Origin: Arthrobacter endolithicus | GTDB lineage: Bacteria; Actinomycetota; Actinomycetes; Actinomycetales; Micrococcaceae | Length of the DNA stretch: 64,000 nucleotides | Assembly: GCF_026627425.1 (NCBI RefSeq) | Contig: NZ_JAPNLH010000004.1 | Span: 62,001-126,000 of the forward strand | Reading direction: 5' to 3' | Shown: one piece after another, positions 38,124 through 48,433 of the stretch | Layout: each line of letters begins with the position of its first letter | Position numbering within the stretch: position 1 is the first letter of the stretch | Notes under the pieces: model-generated | Database searches by the model: none | Told to the model about the DNA's origin: nothing | The model's input: only the letters and a program-made list of their open reading frames with translations | Made by a program: the position numbers and the translations under genes

Positions 38124-39464
38124 TTGGATCGCCAGCAGGAATTCGTACTTCGCACCATCGAAGAGCGCGACGTGCGCTTTGTGCGCATGTGGTTCACCGA
38201 CGTCGTCGGCTCGCTAAAATCCGTCGCCCTGGCGCCCGCCGAGGTGGAGGGCGCCTTCGAGGAGGGACTCGGTTTTGACGGCTCCGCGATCGAAGGTCTG
38301 GCCCGGGTTTTTGAGTCTGACATGCTGGCCCAGCCCGATCCATCCACCTTCCAGATTTTGCCGTGGCGAGGGGAGAAGGACCAGACGTCGCGGATGTTCT
38401 GCGACATTCTCACACCCGACGGCGAACCGTCGGCCGCTGATCCGCGCAATGTGCTCAAGCGGACGCTGGCGAAGGCCGCGGACATGGGGTTCACCTGTTA
38501 TACCCATCCGGAGATCGAGTTTTACCTGCTCAAGTCCCAGGATCTGGGACCGGACGGCATTCCGGTACCGGTGGATCAGGCGGGGTATTTTGATCACGTT
38601 CCCGGCGGTGCGGCGCAGGACTTCCGCCGTACGGCGGTGACCATGCTGGAAAACGTAGGCATTTCCGTGGAATTCAGCCACCATGAGGGCGGCCCCGGGC
38701 AGAATGAGATCGATCTGCGCTATGCGGATGCCCTGCAGACCGCGGACAACATCATGACGTTCCGGACGGTGATTAAGGAGGTCGCGCTCCAGCAGGGCAC
38801 CTATGCGACGTTCATGCCCAAGCCTTTCTCCGAGCATCCCGGCTCCGGAATGCACACACATTTCTCCCTTTTTGAAGGCGATACCAACGCGTTCTACGAA
38901 GCAGGGGCGGAATTCCAGCTCTCCTTGACCGCCCGGCAATTCATCGCCGGCGTACTGCGCCACGCGCCCGAATTCACCGCCGTGACGAACCAGTTTGTCA
39001 ATTCTTATAAGCGGCTCTGGGGCGGGGGAGAGGCGCCGAGCTACCTGTCCTGGGGGCACAATAACCGTTCAGCTCTGGTACGGGTGCCGTTGTATAAGCC
39101 CGGCAAGGGCCAGTCAGCGAGGATCGAGTACCGCGGCATCGACTCGGCAGCCAACCCGTACTTGGCCTATGCCGTGTTGCTCGGCGCTGGCCTTAAGGGC
39201 ATCGAAGAGGGCTATGAACTGCCCGCGGCGGCCGAAGATGACATCGAGTCCCTGACCGCCGGCGAGCGACGGGCGATGGGTCACGATCCGCTGCCCTCCA
39301 GCCTGCACGACGCAGTCCGGCAGATGGAGGACTCCGAGCTGCTGCCGCAGATCCTGGGCGAGCAGGTCTTTGAGCACTTCCTGCGCAATAAGCGCGCCGA
39401 ATGGCAGGAATACCGCCTGCAGGTGACCCGCTATGAGCTGCAGCGCTATCTGGGCATCCTGTAA
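38124..39464 (+). CDS. glnA2: Glutamine synthetase GlnA2-type
   Basis: This second glutamine synthetase resembles actinobacterial GlnA2. It opens MDRQQEFVLRTIEERDVRFVRMWFTD and shows FDGSAIEGLARVFESDM, then HTHFSLFEG, NQFVNSYKRL and RIEYRGIDSAANPYLAYAVLLGAG. I chose TTG 38124 because the family start (MDRQ) falls exactly there, giving 446 residues, and GAGGG lies four bases upstream; ATG 38094 would add ten unmatched residues. It lacks the adenylylation Tyr context seen in GlnA, so direct GlnE control is less likely. It stands beside glnE. Confidence 0.94.
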   Translation: MDRQQEFVLRTIEERDVRFVRMWFTDVVGSLKSVALAPAEVEGAFEEGLGFDGSAIEGLARVFESDMLAQPDPSTFQILPWRGEKDQTSRMFCDILTPDGEPSAADPRNVLKRTLAKAADMGFTCYTHPEIEFYLLKSQDLGPDGIPVPVDQAGYFDHVPGGAAQDFRRTAVTMLENVGISVEFSHHEGGPGQNEIDLRYADALQTADNIMTFRTVIKEVALQQGTYATFMPKPFSEHPGSGMHTHFSLFEGDTNAFYEAGAEFQLSLTARQFIAGVLRHAPEFTAVTNQFVNSYKRLWGGGEAPSYLSWGHNNRSALVRVPLYKPGKGQSARIEYRGIDSAANPYLAYAVLLGAGLKGIEEGYELPAAAEDDIESLTAGERRAMGHDPLPSSLHDAVRQMEDSELLPQILGEQVFEHFLRNKRAEWQEYRLQVTRYELQRYLGIL

Positions 39465-39505
39465 GCCGTGTCCATGACGGTGCCGAACACAGCAGGGGAA
39501 CGCAG

Positions 39506-42500
39506 GTGATAAGCCTGCAGCGCACGCTCATTGCCAACGGCTTCGCGGATCTGGACAAGAGCGAGAGGTTCCTAAACGCGCCGGAACTTCACGGCATAAC
39601 GGAACCGGTGCTTTTTGACGGCCTGGCCATGGCTGCGGATCCTGACCTGGCGCTGCAGTCCCTGGTCCGGCTGTTGAGCCATAACCCGGCACTGCGGACG
39701 CTGATCGACGACGGTGTGCAGCGCTCCGAACCGCTGTTCCGGCTGCTCGGAGCGTCCGAGGCGCTGGCCGAATTTCTGATGCGTCATCCCGAACACCTGG
39801 ACGTGCTCAATGCCGCCGTCAGCCCCGAGCCCAGGGCCAGGGACGGCGCTGAGTTACGGCGGTCGCTGCTGCAGTCTGTGGGGGCGGATCCGCAGGCCGA
39901 CCTGCCCGTGGCGCAGCTGCACGGCGCCGAGGCGTACATCGCGCTGCGCACCCGGTACCGCCGGCACCTGACCGAACTGGCCATTCGTGACCTGTGTGCG
40001 GCGTCCCCGCAGGACTTCATGCCGGACGCGGCCGCGGAGCTGGCAGACCTGGCCGGAGCCGCGCTCGAGGCTGCGCTGGCCGTGTCCCGGTGCGAACTGG
40101 CCGCAACGGTAAGTCCCAGCGAAGTCGCCGGCGTGCGGCTGTCGGTGATTGGCATGGGCAAGTGCGGGGCACGGGAACTGAACTATATTTCCGACGTCGA
40201 CGTCATCTACGTCATTGATGCCCCCGGTATGGAGGAGTCCCTGGCCGTCACCATTGGAAACCGGCTTGCCGCCGGAATCTCGCATGCCATCAACGCTCCC
40301 GGCCGGGAGCCTGGTTTGTGGGACGTCGATGCCAACCTCCGCCCGGAGGGCAAGGACGGCCCCTTGGTGCGGACGCTGGAATCGCACCTGACTTACTACC
40401 AGCGCTGGGCCCAGAGCTGGGAGTTCCAGGCGCTGCTCAAGGCCCGCAGCATCGCCGGAGACCCGGCCCTCGGGGCGCGCTATGAGGACGCCGTGGCGCC
40501 CCTGGTCTGGCAGTCCTCCGAACGGGACGGTTTTGTTGAATCGGTGCAAAGCATGCGCCGCAGGGTCACGGACAATATTCCCGGCACGGAAGAGGGCCGG
40601 CAGATCAAACTTGGCAAGGGCGGCCTGCGCGACGTCGAGTTCACCGTCCAGCTGCTCCAGCTGGTCCATGCCAAGGCCGACGCTGCGCTGCGCTGCCGGG
40701 ACACGACGTCGGCCATCGCAGCGTTGTCCAGCGCCGGGTACATCGGCCGCACGGATGCCCGCGGTTTCGATGCAGCCTACCGCTACCTGCGGGTGCTGGA
40801 GCATCGGATCCAGCTGGTGCAGCTGCGCCGCACGCACCTGATGCCCACTAAGGACAGCGCCTTGCGGGCGCTCGCGAAGTCGCTGGCCGGCCCGCTGAGC
40901 ACCGGGCGCCCCACGGGAGATTCACTGCTGGCGCAGTGGCAGAAGATCAAGCGCGACGTCCGTAGCCTGCATGAGCGGATTTTTTACCGGCCGCTGCTGA
41001 CGACGGCGGCGCACCTGAGTGCCGACGACGTCCGGCTCACGTCCGAGGCGGCGCAGGGAAGGCTGGGCGCGCTGGGCTATCGGGACACCGCCGGTGCCAT
41101 CCGCCACATCGAGGCCCTGACTTCGGGGGTGAGCAGGCGCGCGGCGCTGCAGCGCCAGCTGCTGCCGGTGCTGCTGGACTGGCTGGCCGACGGCGTTGAT
41201 CCCGATGCCGGGCTCCTCGGCTTCCGGCGGGTAAGCGAGGCCTTGGGCACAACACATTGGTATCTGGGCATGCTCCGGGATTCGCAGGCGGCGGCGGAAC
41301 GGCTCTGCCATGTTCTCTCCAGCTCCAGACTTATCACTGATCTGCTGGAGGTTTCGCCCGAATCGACGGCGTGGCTCGGCTCGAACAAGGAACTGGTGCC
41401 GCTGACTTTTGAGGCGCAATGGCAGGAGATCCGGGCCAAAATGTCCCGGCACCCGGCCGCGACCGAGGCGATGCGGCTGATTCGGCTGATCCGCCGGCGC
41501 GAGGTCCTGCGGATTGCCATCGCGGACAGTTCCGGACTGCTGCGCCAGGACGAAGTCGGCCATGCGCTGGCGGATGTGGATCGTGCAGCCGTACTCGGCG
41601 CTTTGAACGTGGCCGAAGCGGAGGCCTATGCTGCCGAAGGCGCGAAAACGGAGCTGCTGGTGGTGGCAATGGGCCGTCAGGGAGGGCGCGAAATCGGCTA
41701 TGGTTCGGACGCGGACGTCATCTACGTGCACAGGCCATTGCCGGGCGTACCGGCGTCTGCGGCGCAGCAGCAGGCCGAATCCATGGTGTCCCGGCTCTCC
41801 GGGTTACTGACGCAGCCGCTTAAGCCGGCCATTCCGGCCGAGCGGGTGCTGAGCATCGACGCGGATCTTCGCCCAGAGGGAAAGAACGGGCCGATGGTCA
41901 GGTCGCTGGAGTCCTACCGGGAGTACTACCAGCGGTGGTCCCTCATCTGGGAGGCACAGGCGCTGCTGCGGGCCCGGCCGATGGCCGGCCCCGACGAGCT
42001 GGCCGCCGATTTCACTGCGCTGATCGATCCGGTGCGCTACCCTGCGGCAGTGACGGAAGCGGATCTGCGCGAGGTGCGCCGGGTCAAGGCGAGAGTCGAA
42101 TCCGAGCGGCTGCCGCGCGGGGCCGACCCGGCACGGCACGTGAAGCTGGGCCGTGGCGGACTGAGCGACGTCGAGTGGCTGGTGCAGCTGTGGCAACTCC
42201 AACACGCACACCATGAACCCGCGCTGCGCACCACGTCCACTCTGGGTGCGCTGCAAGCAGCCCAGGAACTGGGCCTGGTGAACGCCGAGGACGCCGGACT
42301 GCTGGCCGGGAGCTGGCGGCTGGCCAGCAGGATCCGCTCGGCCAATGTGATCTGGAGCGGAAAATCGTCGGATGTATTGCCGTCTTCCCGCCGGGATCTG
42401 GAGGCGGTGGCCCGCTGGTGCGGATACGAAGGGGGTCAGGCGGCGCAGCTCGAAGATGACTACCTTGGCCTGACGAGGCGCGCCCGAGCCGTCTTTGAAC

Positions 42501-42520
42501 GGCTTTTTTACGGGTACTGA
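39506..42520 (+). CDS. glnE: Glutamine synthetase adenylyltransferase/deadenylase
   Basis: GlnE adds and removes AMP on the Tyr of glutamine synthetase to tune its activity. The 1004-residue protein has two nucleotidyltransferase halves. The N-terminal, deadenylylating half reads GMGKCGARELNYISDVDVIYV and DANLRPEGKDGPLVRTLESHLTYYQRW. The C-terminal, adenylylating half reads AMGRQGGREIGYGSDADVIYV and DADLRPEGKNGPMVRSLESYREYYQRW. Each half ends in a helical GlnD-PII-like region. Both acidic pairs are intact. The target is most likely glnA at 46107-47531. GTG start with GGGGAACG upstream. Confidence 0.97.
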   Translation: MISLQRTLIANGFADLDKSERFLNAPELHGITEPVLFDGLAMAADPDLALQSLVRLLSHNPALRTLIDDGVQRSEPLFRLLGASEALAEFLMRHPEHLDVLNAAVSPEPRARDGAELRRSLLQSVGADPQADLPVAQLHGAEAYIALRTRYRRHLTELAIRDLCAASPQDFMPDAAAELADLAGAALEAALAVSRCELAATVSPSEVAGVRLSVIGMGKCGARELNYISDVDVIYVIDAPGMEESLAVTIGNRLAAGISHAINAPGREPGLWDVDANLRPEGKDGPLVRTLESHLTYYQRWAQSWEFQALLKARSIAGDPALGARYEDAVAPLVWQSSERDGFVESVQSMRRRVTDNIPGTEEGRQIKLGKGGLRDVEFTVQLLQLVHAKADAALRCRDTTSAIAALSSAGYIGRTDARGFDAAYRYLRVLEHRIQLVQLRRTHLMPTKDSALRALAKSLAGPLSTGRPTGDSLLAQWQKIKRDVRSLHERIFYRPLLTTAAHLSADDVRLTSEAAQGRLGALGYRDTAGAIRHIEALTSGVSRRAALQRQLLPVLLDWLADGVDPDAGLLGFRRVSEALGTTHWYLGMLRDSQAAAERLCHVLSSSRLITDLLEVSPESTAWLGSNKELVPLTFEAQWQEIRAKMSRHPAATEAMRLIRLIRRREVLRIAIADSSGLLRQDEVGHALADVDRAAVLGALNVAEAEAYAAEGAKTELLVVAMGRQGGREIGYGSDADVIYVHRPLPGVPASAAQQQAESMVSRLSGLLTQPLKPAIPAERVLSIDADLRPEGKNGPMVRSLESYREYYQRWSLIWEAQALLRARPMAGPDELAADFTALIDPVRYPAAVTEADLREVRRVKARVESERLPRGADPARHVKLGRGGLSDVEWLVQLWQLQHAHHEPALRTTSTLGALQAAQELGLVNAEDAGLLAGSWRLASRIRSANVIWSGKSSDVLPSSRRDLEAVARWCGYEGGQAAQLEDDYLGLTRRARAVFERLFYGY

Positions 42521-42633
42521 CATCAGGGGCGCGGCTGACGCGTTTTCGCGCAGCCGCACAGAGCGGGTAGCGTAGCTGCGTACTTTATCGGCGTTCAAAC
42601 CCGCCGGTCGTGAACTATGAGGGGTTGTATTAG

Positions 42634-44184
42634 ATGCAGAGGCTACCGATAGCCCGACGAACCCGGCGCGGCGGCTTCGCCGTAATGGGCGTGTTATTGA
42701 CCGTCTTGGCCATGTTTTTCGGTGTCAGTGGTGCTTGGGCACAGGGTCCGTCTGCCCAGCCGAAAGCTGCCCAGGCGCTCGCTGCGTCGTCGTCGAACGT
42801 TGCGCCGTCGTCGAACGTTGGGTCGTCGAAAGTCGAGGGCAAAACCTTCACTATCGGCACCGACACCACGTTTGCCCCGTTTGAGTTCCGCGACAGCAGC
42901 GGCGAACTGGTCGGCATTGACATGGATATTATCCGGGCCGTAGCCAAAAGCCAGGGTTTCACCGTGGAGGTGAAGTCGCTCGGATTCGCCGCGGCATTGC
43001 AGGCACTGTCGTCGAAGCAGGTGGACGGGGTCATCGCTGCAATGTCCATCACGGACGAGAGGAAAAAGGTCTACGACTTCTCCGATCCGTATTTCGATTC
43101 CGGTGTGCAGATGGCCGTCGCCAAGGACAACACGGATATCAAGGGCTATGCGGACCTAAAGGGAAAGACGGTCACCGCCAAAACCGGCAGCGAAGGGGAG
43201 ACGTTCGCAAAATCCATTGCGGCCAAGTACGGCTTCACTATCAAGGCGCTTGACCAATCGGCGACCATGTATGAACTGGTCAAATCCGGCAATGCCGCCG
43301 CTGTCTTTGACGACTATCCCGTGCTGGCCTACGGCGTCAGCCAGAACAACGGACTGAAAACGGTAACCGCAAAGGAGGCCGGCGGATCCTATGGATTCGC
43401 GGTCAACAAGGGGCAGAATGCGGACCTGATGGCCGCCTTCAACACCGGGCTGGCGGAGCTGAAGGACAATGGCCAGTACCAGAAAATCCTGGATAAGTAC
43501 CTCAAATCCCCGCAGGACACTGTATCGGCGGACAGCAGTTTCTGGGCGCTGCTGGTCCAAAGCATGCCCGCGCTGCTGAAGGGTCTGCAGAACACCGTCG
43601 TTGTGACGCTGATTTCCTTCGCATTCGCCATGCTTCTTGGACTGTTTTTTGGCTTCCTGAAGGTCTCCCACAACATTGTCATGCGTGGTGCAGCCACCAC
43701 CTTCGTGAACATATTCCGCGGTACTCCGCTGCTGGTGCAGGCGTTTTTCTTCTACTTCGGACTGCCGCAGATCATCGGCCAACCGGTCAATATCTGGGTT
43801 GCCGGTGTGCTGACCCTGAGCCTGAACTCTGCCGCCTACGTCACCGAGATCGTCCGCGGCGGCATCCAGTCGGTGGATCCCGGCCAGCTGGAAGCCAGCC
43901 GCAGCCTTGGGCTTGGCTACGGCACCTCGATGCGTCGCGTCGTGGTTCCTCAGGCCTTCAAAATCATGACTCCGTCGCTGATCAACCAACTGGTCATCCT
44001 GCTCAAGGACAGCTCCCTGCTGCTGGCCATCGGTTTCGCCGAGTTGCTGTACCAGGGACAGCAGATCTACTCCAATAACTTCCGCATCAGCGAAACGCTG
44101 CTGATTGTGGCCGCGATGTACTTTATCGTGATCATGATCCTGACGAAGCTGTCCAACATCGTGGATAAGAGGTTCAACAAATGA
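42634..44184 (+). CDS. Fused amino acid ABC binding protein-permease
   Basis: One polypeptide of 516 residues joins a solute-binding domain to its permease. The N-terminus has a signal or anchor segment ([22 protein letters not shown]), then a Ser/Asn linker with an 18-bp repeat ([12 protein letters not shown]), the binding domain ([28 protein letters not shown], about residues 70-290), and a permease with about five membrane segments ([22 protein letters not shown] onward) holding the EAA loop ([25 protein letters not shown]). This fits polar amino acid uptake of the glutamine/glutamate type. The fused arrangement occurs in some Gram-positive bacteria. It couples by ATGA overlap to the ATPase. 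Confidence 0.93.
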   Translation: MQRLPIARRTRRGGFAVMGVLLTVLAMFFGVSGAWAQGPSAQPKAAQALAASSSNVAPSSNVGSSKVEGKTFTIGTDTTFAPFEFRDSSGELVGIDMDIIRAVAKSQGFTVEVKSLGFAAALQALSSKQVDGVIAAMSITDERKKVYDFSDPYFDSGVQMAVAKDNTDIKGYADLKGKTVTAKTGSEGETFAKSIAAKYGFTIKALDQSATMYELVKSGNAAAVFDDYPVLAYGVSQNNGLKTVTAKEAGGSYGFAVNKGQNADLMAAFNTGLAELKDNGQYQKILDKYLKSPQDTVSADSSFWALLVQSMPALLKGLQNTVVVTLISFAFAMLLGLFFGFLKVSHNIVMRGAATTFVNIFRGTPLLVQAFFFYFGLPQIIGQPVNIWVAGVLTLSLNSAAYVTEIVRGGIQSVDPGQLEASRSLGLGYGTSMRRVVVPQAFKIMTPSLINQLVILLKDSSLLLAIGFAELLYQGQQIYSNNFRISETLLIVAAMYFIVIMILTKLSNIVDKRFNK

Positions 44185-44978
44185 GCGAGCAGGCACAGGC
44201 GGCGCAGCCGGGCGAAGGATCCGGCCCGGGATCCACCGGCACAAACCGCAGCAGCAAAATCTCCGTCAGGGGGCTGAAGAAGAGTTTCGGCACCAACGAG
44301 GTCCTCAAGGGCATCGATGTGGAGGTCGCGGACGGTGAAGTGGTGTGTGTGATAGGTCCCTCCGGTTCCGGGAAGTCGACGTTCCTGCGCTGCCTGAACA
44401 AGCTGGAGGACATCACCGCCGGGTCGGTGCTGGTCGGGGGCACCGACCTGACGGAACCTAAAGTGGATCTTAACAAAGTCCGCCAGCAGATCGGTATGGT
44501 CTTCCAGCATTTCAACCTCTTCCCGCACATGACTGTGCTGGAGAACATCACCCTGGCCCCCGTGGAGCTGAAGAAGCAGACCAAGGAACAGGCCCGCCAG
44601 AGCGGAATGAACCTGCTCCAGCGCGTCGGCCTGGCCGAGAAAGCGGATGCCCGGCCCGCGTCCCTTTCCGGTGGCCAAAAGCAGCGCGTTGCCATCGCGA
44701 GGGCGCTGGCCATGAACCCCGGGATTATGCTGTTCGATGAAGCCACCAGCGCGCTGGATCCGGAAATGGTGGGCGAGGTGCTCCAGGTCATTCGGGACCT
44801 GGCCGCCGAGGGGATGACCATGGTTGTGGTGACCCATGAAATGGGGTTTGCCCGCGAAGTGGCAGATCGGGTGATCTTCATGGCCGACGGCGTCATCTGC
44901 GAGCAGGGAAGCCCCGAGGACATTTTTGCCCACGCGCAGCAGCCGCGCCTGCAGGACTTCCTGGCCAAAGTTCTCTGA
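44181..44978 (+). CDS. Amino acid ABC transporter ATPase (GlnQ type)
   Basis: This is the ATP-hydrolysing partner of the fused transporter upstream. It has the Walker [20 protein letters not shown]-loop [11 protein letters not shown], signature [15 protein letters not shown], Walker [15 protein letters not shown] and H-loop VVTHEMGF. At 265 residues it is typical. The start overlaps the permease stop by four bases, so the two subunits should be made together. Substrate (glutamine, glutamate or another polar amino acid) is inferred from family and neighbours. Confidence 0.96.
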   Translation: MSEQAQAAQPGEGSGPGSTGTNRSSKISVRGLKKSFGTNEVLKGIDVEVADGEVVCVIGPSGSGKSTFLRCLNKLEDITAGSVLVGGTDLTEPKVDLNKVRQQIGMVFQHFNLFPHMTVLENITLAPVELKKQTKEQARQSGMNLLQRVGLAEKADARPASLSGGQKQRVAIARALAMNPGIMLFDEATSALDPEMVGEVLQVIRDLAAEGMTMVVVTHEMGFAREVADRVIFMADGVICEQGSPEDIFAHAQQPRLQDFLAKVL

Positions 44979-45096
44979 GGTTCTGTGCGCTAGGGTGCCT
45001 GTCCGTTAGGGTGCTGTGCTTTCACGGACTTCCATGGCGACGTTAAGCACCCTTGATGGCCGGGGAGAACGCACCGCAAGACAGGAGAACCCACGC

Positions 45097-46008
45097 ATGG
45101 ATATTCAGAATCTGCTCGAAGAGATCGCCGGCACAGTGCGCCCCGTGGCGGCCGCGGGTGAGGTGGCAAACTACATCCCCGGGCTGAGCTCGGTCAGCGC
45201 CGATCACTTCGGCATTTGCGTAGCGACGGCCGACGGCGAAATTTACGGCGCCGGGGAGTGGGCCAGCAAGTTCTCCATCCAAAGTATTTCCAAGGTCTTC
45301 AGCCTAGCTCTGGTGCTGGCCGGCGACGGCGATCGTATCTGGCAGCGCGTTTTCCGGGAGCCGTCCGGTACCCCGTTTAATTCACTGGTTCAGCTGGAAT
45401 CCGAAGAGGGCATACCCCGCAATCCTTTTATCAACGCCGGGGCGTTGGTAGTGACGGATCGGCTGATCACCCTCACCGGCGACGCGGGAGCGGCCGTGCG
45501 GGATCTGCTCCGCCGCGAGAGCGGCAACCCGGAGGTCGCCGTTGATCCGCTGGTGGCGGCGTCGGAGGCGGAATATGGGCACCGGAACTCCTCCCTGGCG
45601 CATCTTTTGGCCAGTTACGGAAATCTGGAAAATTCGGTGGACCTGGTCCTCGAGCAGTATTTTGACCAGTGTGCCCTGGAGATGAGCTGCCGGGATTTAG
45701 CCGTGGGAGCCCGCTTCCTCTCCCGCAACGGTGTGGCTGCGGACGGCTCGCAGTTCCTCTCGCCCAGCCAGACCAAGCGGATCAACGCCGTGATGCTCAC
45801 CTGCGGCACCTATGATGCTGCTGGTGAATTCGCCTACCGCGTTGGGCTGCCGGGCAAAAGCGGCGTCGGCGGCGGAATCGTTGCCGTGGTACCGGGCCGT
45901 TGTACCATCTGTGTCTGGAGTCCGGGACTGAGCAAATCGGGCAACTCGCTGGCCGGCATGGCCGCGTTAGACGAATTCACCACCCGGACCGGCTGGTCCA
46001 TCTTCTAG
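45097..46008 (+). CDS. glsA: Glutaminase
   Basis: Glutaminase hydrolyses glutamine to glutamate and ammonia. The beta-lactamase-like fold motifs are visible: FSIQSISKVFSLALVL, where SISK holds the catalytic Ser-x-x-Lys, then NPFINAGALVVTDRL, AEYGHRNSSLAHLLASYGNLEN and MLTCGTYDAAGEFAYRVGLPGKSGVGGGI. With ATG 45097, preceded by AGGAG, it is 303 residues, the usual bacterial length; a longer in-frame reading has no support. It lies between a transporter and glnA, so it probably works in the same glutamine cycle. Confidence 0.95.
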   Translation: MDIQNLLEEIAGTVRPVAAAGEVANYIPGLSSVSADHFGICVATADGEIYGAGEWASKFSIQSISKVFSLALVLAGDGDRIWQRVFREPSGTPFNSLVQLESEEGIPRNPFINAGALVVTDRLITLTGDAGAAVRDLLRRESGNPEVAVDPLVAASEAEYGHRNSSLAHLLASYGNLENSVDLVLEQYFDQCALEMSCRDLAVGARFLSRNGVAADGSQFLSPSQTKRINAVMLTCGTYDAAGEFAYRVGLPGKSGVGGGIVAVVPGRCTICVWSPGLSKSGNSLAGMAALDEFTTRTGWSIF

Positions 46009-46038
46009 TCCTCTGCCGCCGGAAATTCCTTACAAGCC

Positions 46039-46076
46039 CGACGGCGGCCCGCACCATCAGGTGCAGGCCGCCGTCG
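46039..46076. terminator. Bidirectional terminator between glsA and glnA
   Basis: CGACGGCGGCC pairs with GGCCGCCGTCG, enclosing a second inner stem GCACC/GGTGC. It lies between convergent genes and works in either direction. Confidence 0.8.
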
Positions 46077-46106
46077 TCGTTCTGTCAGCGACACGTGCTG
46101 CGGACG

Positions 46107-47531
46107 CTACACCCCGTAGTAGAGCTCGAACTCGTACGGATTCGGGCGCAGGGACAGCGGCCGGATCTCGTATTCGTACTTGTACTCGATCCAGGTGTCG
46201 ATCAGGTCCTGGGTAAAGACCCCTCCGGCCTGCAGGAACTCGTTGTCATCGGCCAGAGCCTGCAGCGCTTCCTCAAGGGAGCCCGGAGCCTTGGGGATGT
46301 CCTTGGCCTCCTCGGCGGGCAGCTCGTAGAGGTCCTTGTCAATCGGTGCCGGCGGTTCGATCCTGTTCTTAATCCCGTCAAGCCCGGCCATCAGCTGCGC
46401 GGCGAACGCCAGGTACGGATTGGACGAGGCATCAGGGGCACGGAACTCCAGGCGCTTGGCCTTCGGGTTGGAACCGGTAATCGGAATGCGGATACCGGCC
46501 GAACGGTTGCCCTGCGAATACACCATATTCACCGGGGCCTCGAAACCCTTGACCAGGCGGCGATAGGAGTTCACCGTCGGGTTGGTGAAGGCCAGCACGG
46601 CGGAGGAATGCTTGAGCAAGCCGCCAATGTACCAGCGCGCCAGGTCGGACAGTCCCGCATAGCCCTTCTCATCGTAGAACAGCGGCTCGCCGCCATTCCA
46701 CAGTGACTGGTGGCAGTGCATGCCGGAGCCATTGTCACCAAAGACCGGCTTGGGCATGAACGTCACGGACTTGTTCCACTGCCACGCGGTGTTCTTGATG
46801 ACGTATTTGAACTTCTGCAGATCGTCCGCGGCATGGACCAGAGTGTTGAACTTATAGTTGATCTCGGCCTGGCCGGCAGCGCCGACCTCATGGTGGGAGC
46901 GCTCCACCTCCAGATCAACATTGTCCAATTCGATGCACATCGCATCGCGCAGATCTGCCTGGTGGTCAACGGGTGCTACTGGGAAGTAGCCGCCCTTGGT
47001 GGGCGTCTTATATCCGAGGTTGCCGCCTTCTTCCTTGCGGCCGCTGTTCCACGGCGCCTCCACGGAATCGATCTTGTAGAACGAACCCTGCGGGGAGGAC
47101 TCAAACTGGACGTTGTCGAAGACGAAGAACTCCGCTTCGGAGCCAAAGAACGCGGTGTCTGCGATCCCGGTGGAGGCCAGGTAGGCCTCAGCCTTCTCGG
47201 CAACCCCGCGGGGATCCCGGTGGTACGGATCCCCGGTGCGCGGATTAACAATGGAAAAGTTCAATGCCAGCGTCTTTTCGAGCCGGAAGGCGTCCACGAA
47301 GGCGGTGGTCACATCAGGGATCAGCTGCATGTCGGACTCGGCAATGCCCTGGAAACCGCGGATGGAGGAACCATCGAACAGCTGCCCGTGGACGAAGAAG
47401 TCCGCGTCGACGCTTTTCGCGGGAACATTGAAATGCTGCTGGACCCCCGGGAGATCGGTGAATCGGATATCGACGAATTTAACGTCTTCGTCCTTGATGT
47501 ATTTGAGGACTTCGTCCGCGTTCTTGAACAT
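46107..47531 (-). CDS. glnA: Glutamine synthetase type I, adenylylatable
   Basis: GlnA makes glutamine from glutamate, ammonia and ATP and is the main nitrogen-entry enzyme. The 474-residue protein has [61 protein letters not shown] and [30 protein letters not shown]. Near position 400 the context [12 protein letters not shown] marks the Tyr that GlnE adenylylates, which fits glnE being nearby. The ATG follows AAGGAG at the standard distance. Confidence 0.97.
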   Translation of the reverse strand: MFKNADEVLKYIKDEDVKFVDIRFTDLPGVQQHFNVPAKSVDADFFVHGQLFDGSSIRGFQGIAESDMQLIPDVTTAFVDAFRLEKTLALNFSIVNPRTGDPYHRDPRGVAEKAEAYLASTGIADTAFFGSEAEFFVFDNVQFESSPQGSFYKIDSVEAPWNSGRKEEGGNLGYKTPTKGGYFPVAPVDHQADLRDAMCIELDNVDLEVERSHHEVGAAGQAEINYKFNTLVHAADDLQKFKYVIKNTAWQWNKSVTFMPKPVFGDNGSGMHCHQSLWNGGEPLFYDEKGYAGLSDLARWYIGGLLKHSSAVLAFTNPTVNSYRRLVKGFEAPVNMVYSQGNRSAGIRIPITGSNPKAKRLEFRAPDASSNPYLAFAAQLMAGLDGIKNRIEPPAPIDKDLYELPAEEAKDIPKAPGSLEEALQALADDNEFLQAGGVFTQDLIDTWIEYKYEYEIRPLSLRPNPYEFELYYGV

Positions 47532-47714
47532 CTATGCTCCTTACGCATAAGGGGTTTCCGGCCGCAGCGGGCCGTGTAGTGCAACTGCAACTGTTACCAG
47601 ACTAAGCACACGGGATTACCCGGGAGTGTCTGCAGTGTTTCGGAGAGGTTTCGCACTCGCCGCTGCCTTTAGTCTAGCGGCGGTGCCGGGTCCGGCCCGC
47701 ACCCGTGACGCGGG
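47532..47714. other. Divergent promoter region of glnA and RDD gene
   Basis: The minus strand carries the glnA leader with AAGGAG near its ATG and a TAGTCT -10 candidate about 70 bases up. GTAAC and GTTGC elements lie nearby but do not form a clear GlnR site. The plus-strand promoter is listed separately. Confidence 0.4.
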
Positions 47715-47726
47715 TAGGCTTGTTAC
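47715..47726 (+). promoter_or_regulatory. Leaderless-type promoter of RDD gene
   Basis: TAGGCT at 47715-47720 stands exactly six bases before GTG 47727; no Shine-Dalgarno is present. Confidence 0.6.
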
Positions 47727-48164
47727 GTGGTAGATCGCAAAGACATCGGTTCCTGGCTCGGTGGCCCGGATACCTCGGGAATTTCCAAATATCCGGGGGA
47801 ACGGCTCGGCTTGCCCGAATCCGGCCCCGGCTCGATGGCCCGGGCCGGGCGGCGAATCCTGGCCATCTGCATTGACTGGGGACTGTGCTACCTGATAGCG
47901 CACCTGCTGTTGAACGGAAACTCCGCTGGAATCCTGGGTATTTTCATCCTGGAACAAATTCTCCTGGTGGGCACGCTGGGTTACAGCATTGGTCACCGGA
48001 TTGCCGGCATCCACGTGACAAGGCTCGACGGCGGCCCGGCCGGCCCGCTGGCCGCAGTAGTCCGCACCCTGCTGCTGGCCCTGGTGATCCCCGTCGCTGT
48101 TGTGGACGCCGATCACCGCGGCCTCCACGACCAGGCGTTCAACACCAAACTCGTCCGGATGTAG
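47727..48164 (+). CDS. RDD-family membrane protein
   Basis: This 145-residue protein has the RDD family pattern: MARAGRRILAICIDWGLCYLIAHLLL with the Arg and Asp of the family name, then GIFILEQILLVGTLGYSIGHRIAGIHVTRLDGGPAGPLAAVVRTLLLALVIPVAVVDADHRGLHDQAFNTKLV, with three hydrophobic segments. RDD proteins are membrane proteins of mostly unknown role, sometimes linked to ion exchange or transport. It faces DUF4191 and lies beside glnA. Its leaderless-type promoter sets the GTG start. Confidence 0.9.
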   Translation: MVDRKDIGSWLGGPDTSGISKYPGERLGLPESGPGSMARAGRRILAICIDWGLCYLIAHLLLNGNSAGILGIFILEQILLVGTLGYSIGHRIAGIHVTRLDGGPAGPLAAVVRTLLLALVIPVAVVDADHRGLHDQAFNTKLVRM

Positions 48165-48371
48165 CGCTCGATCATTACCGGCCTGGGGGCACGAGGAGCA
48201 TGATCGGTTAACGTCGGACTGTCCCGGCGTCCAGCCATGCCCGGGTGGCGAACGGCTGCATTTCCTCGCCGCTCAAGCCATCGCCGGCATGAACAACCGC
48301 CAACGTAGCAGGAGAGGAATTCCCTGTTGCCGGAGATGGTGCGGCAGGCAAAGGCTGGATCGGGAAGGATG

Positions 48372-48410
48372 AAAGAGGTGCCGCCCCAAGGGACGGCACC
48401 TCTGTCATCT
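48372..48410. terminator. Bidirectional terminator between RDD and DUF4191 genes
   Basis: AGAGGTGCCG (48374-48383) pairs with CGGCACCTCT (48394-48403), with extra inner CCC/GGG pairing. It lies between convergent genes. The 48165-48371 stretch before it holds nothing else I can support. Confidence 0.75.
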
Positions 48411-48433
48411 TTCCCGGATTTGCTGTCTGTGGG

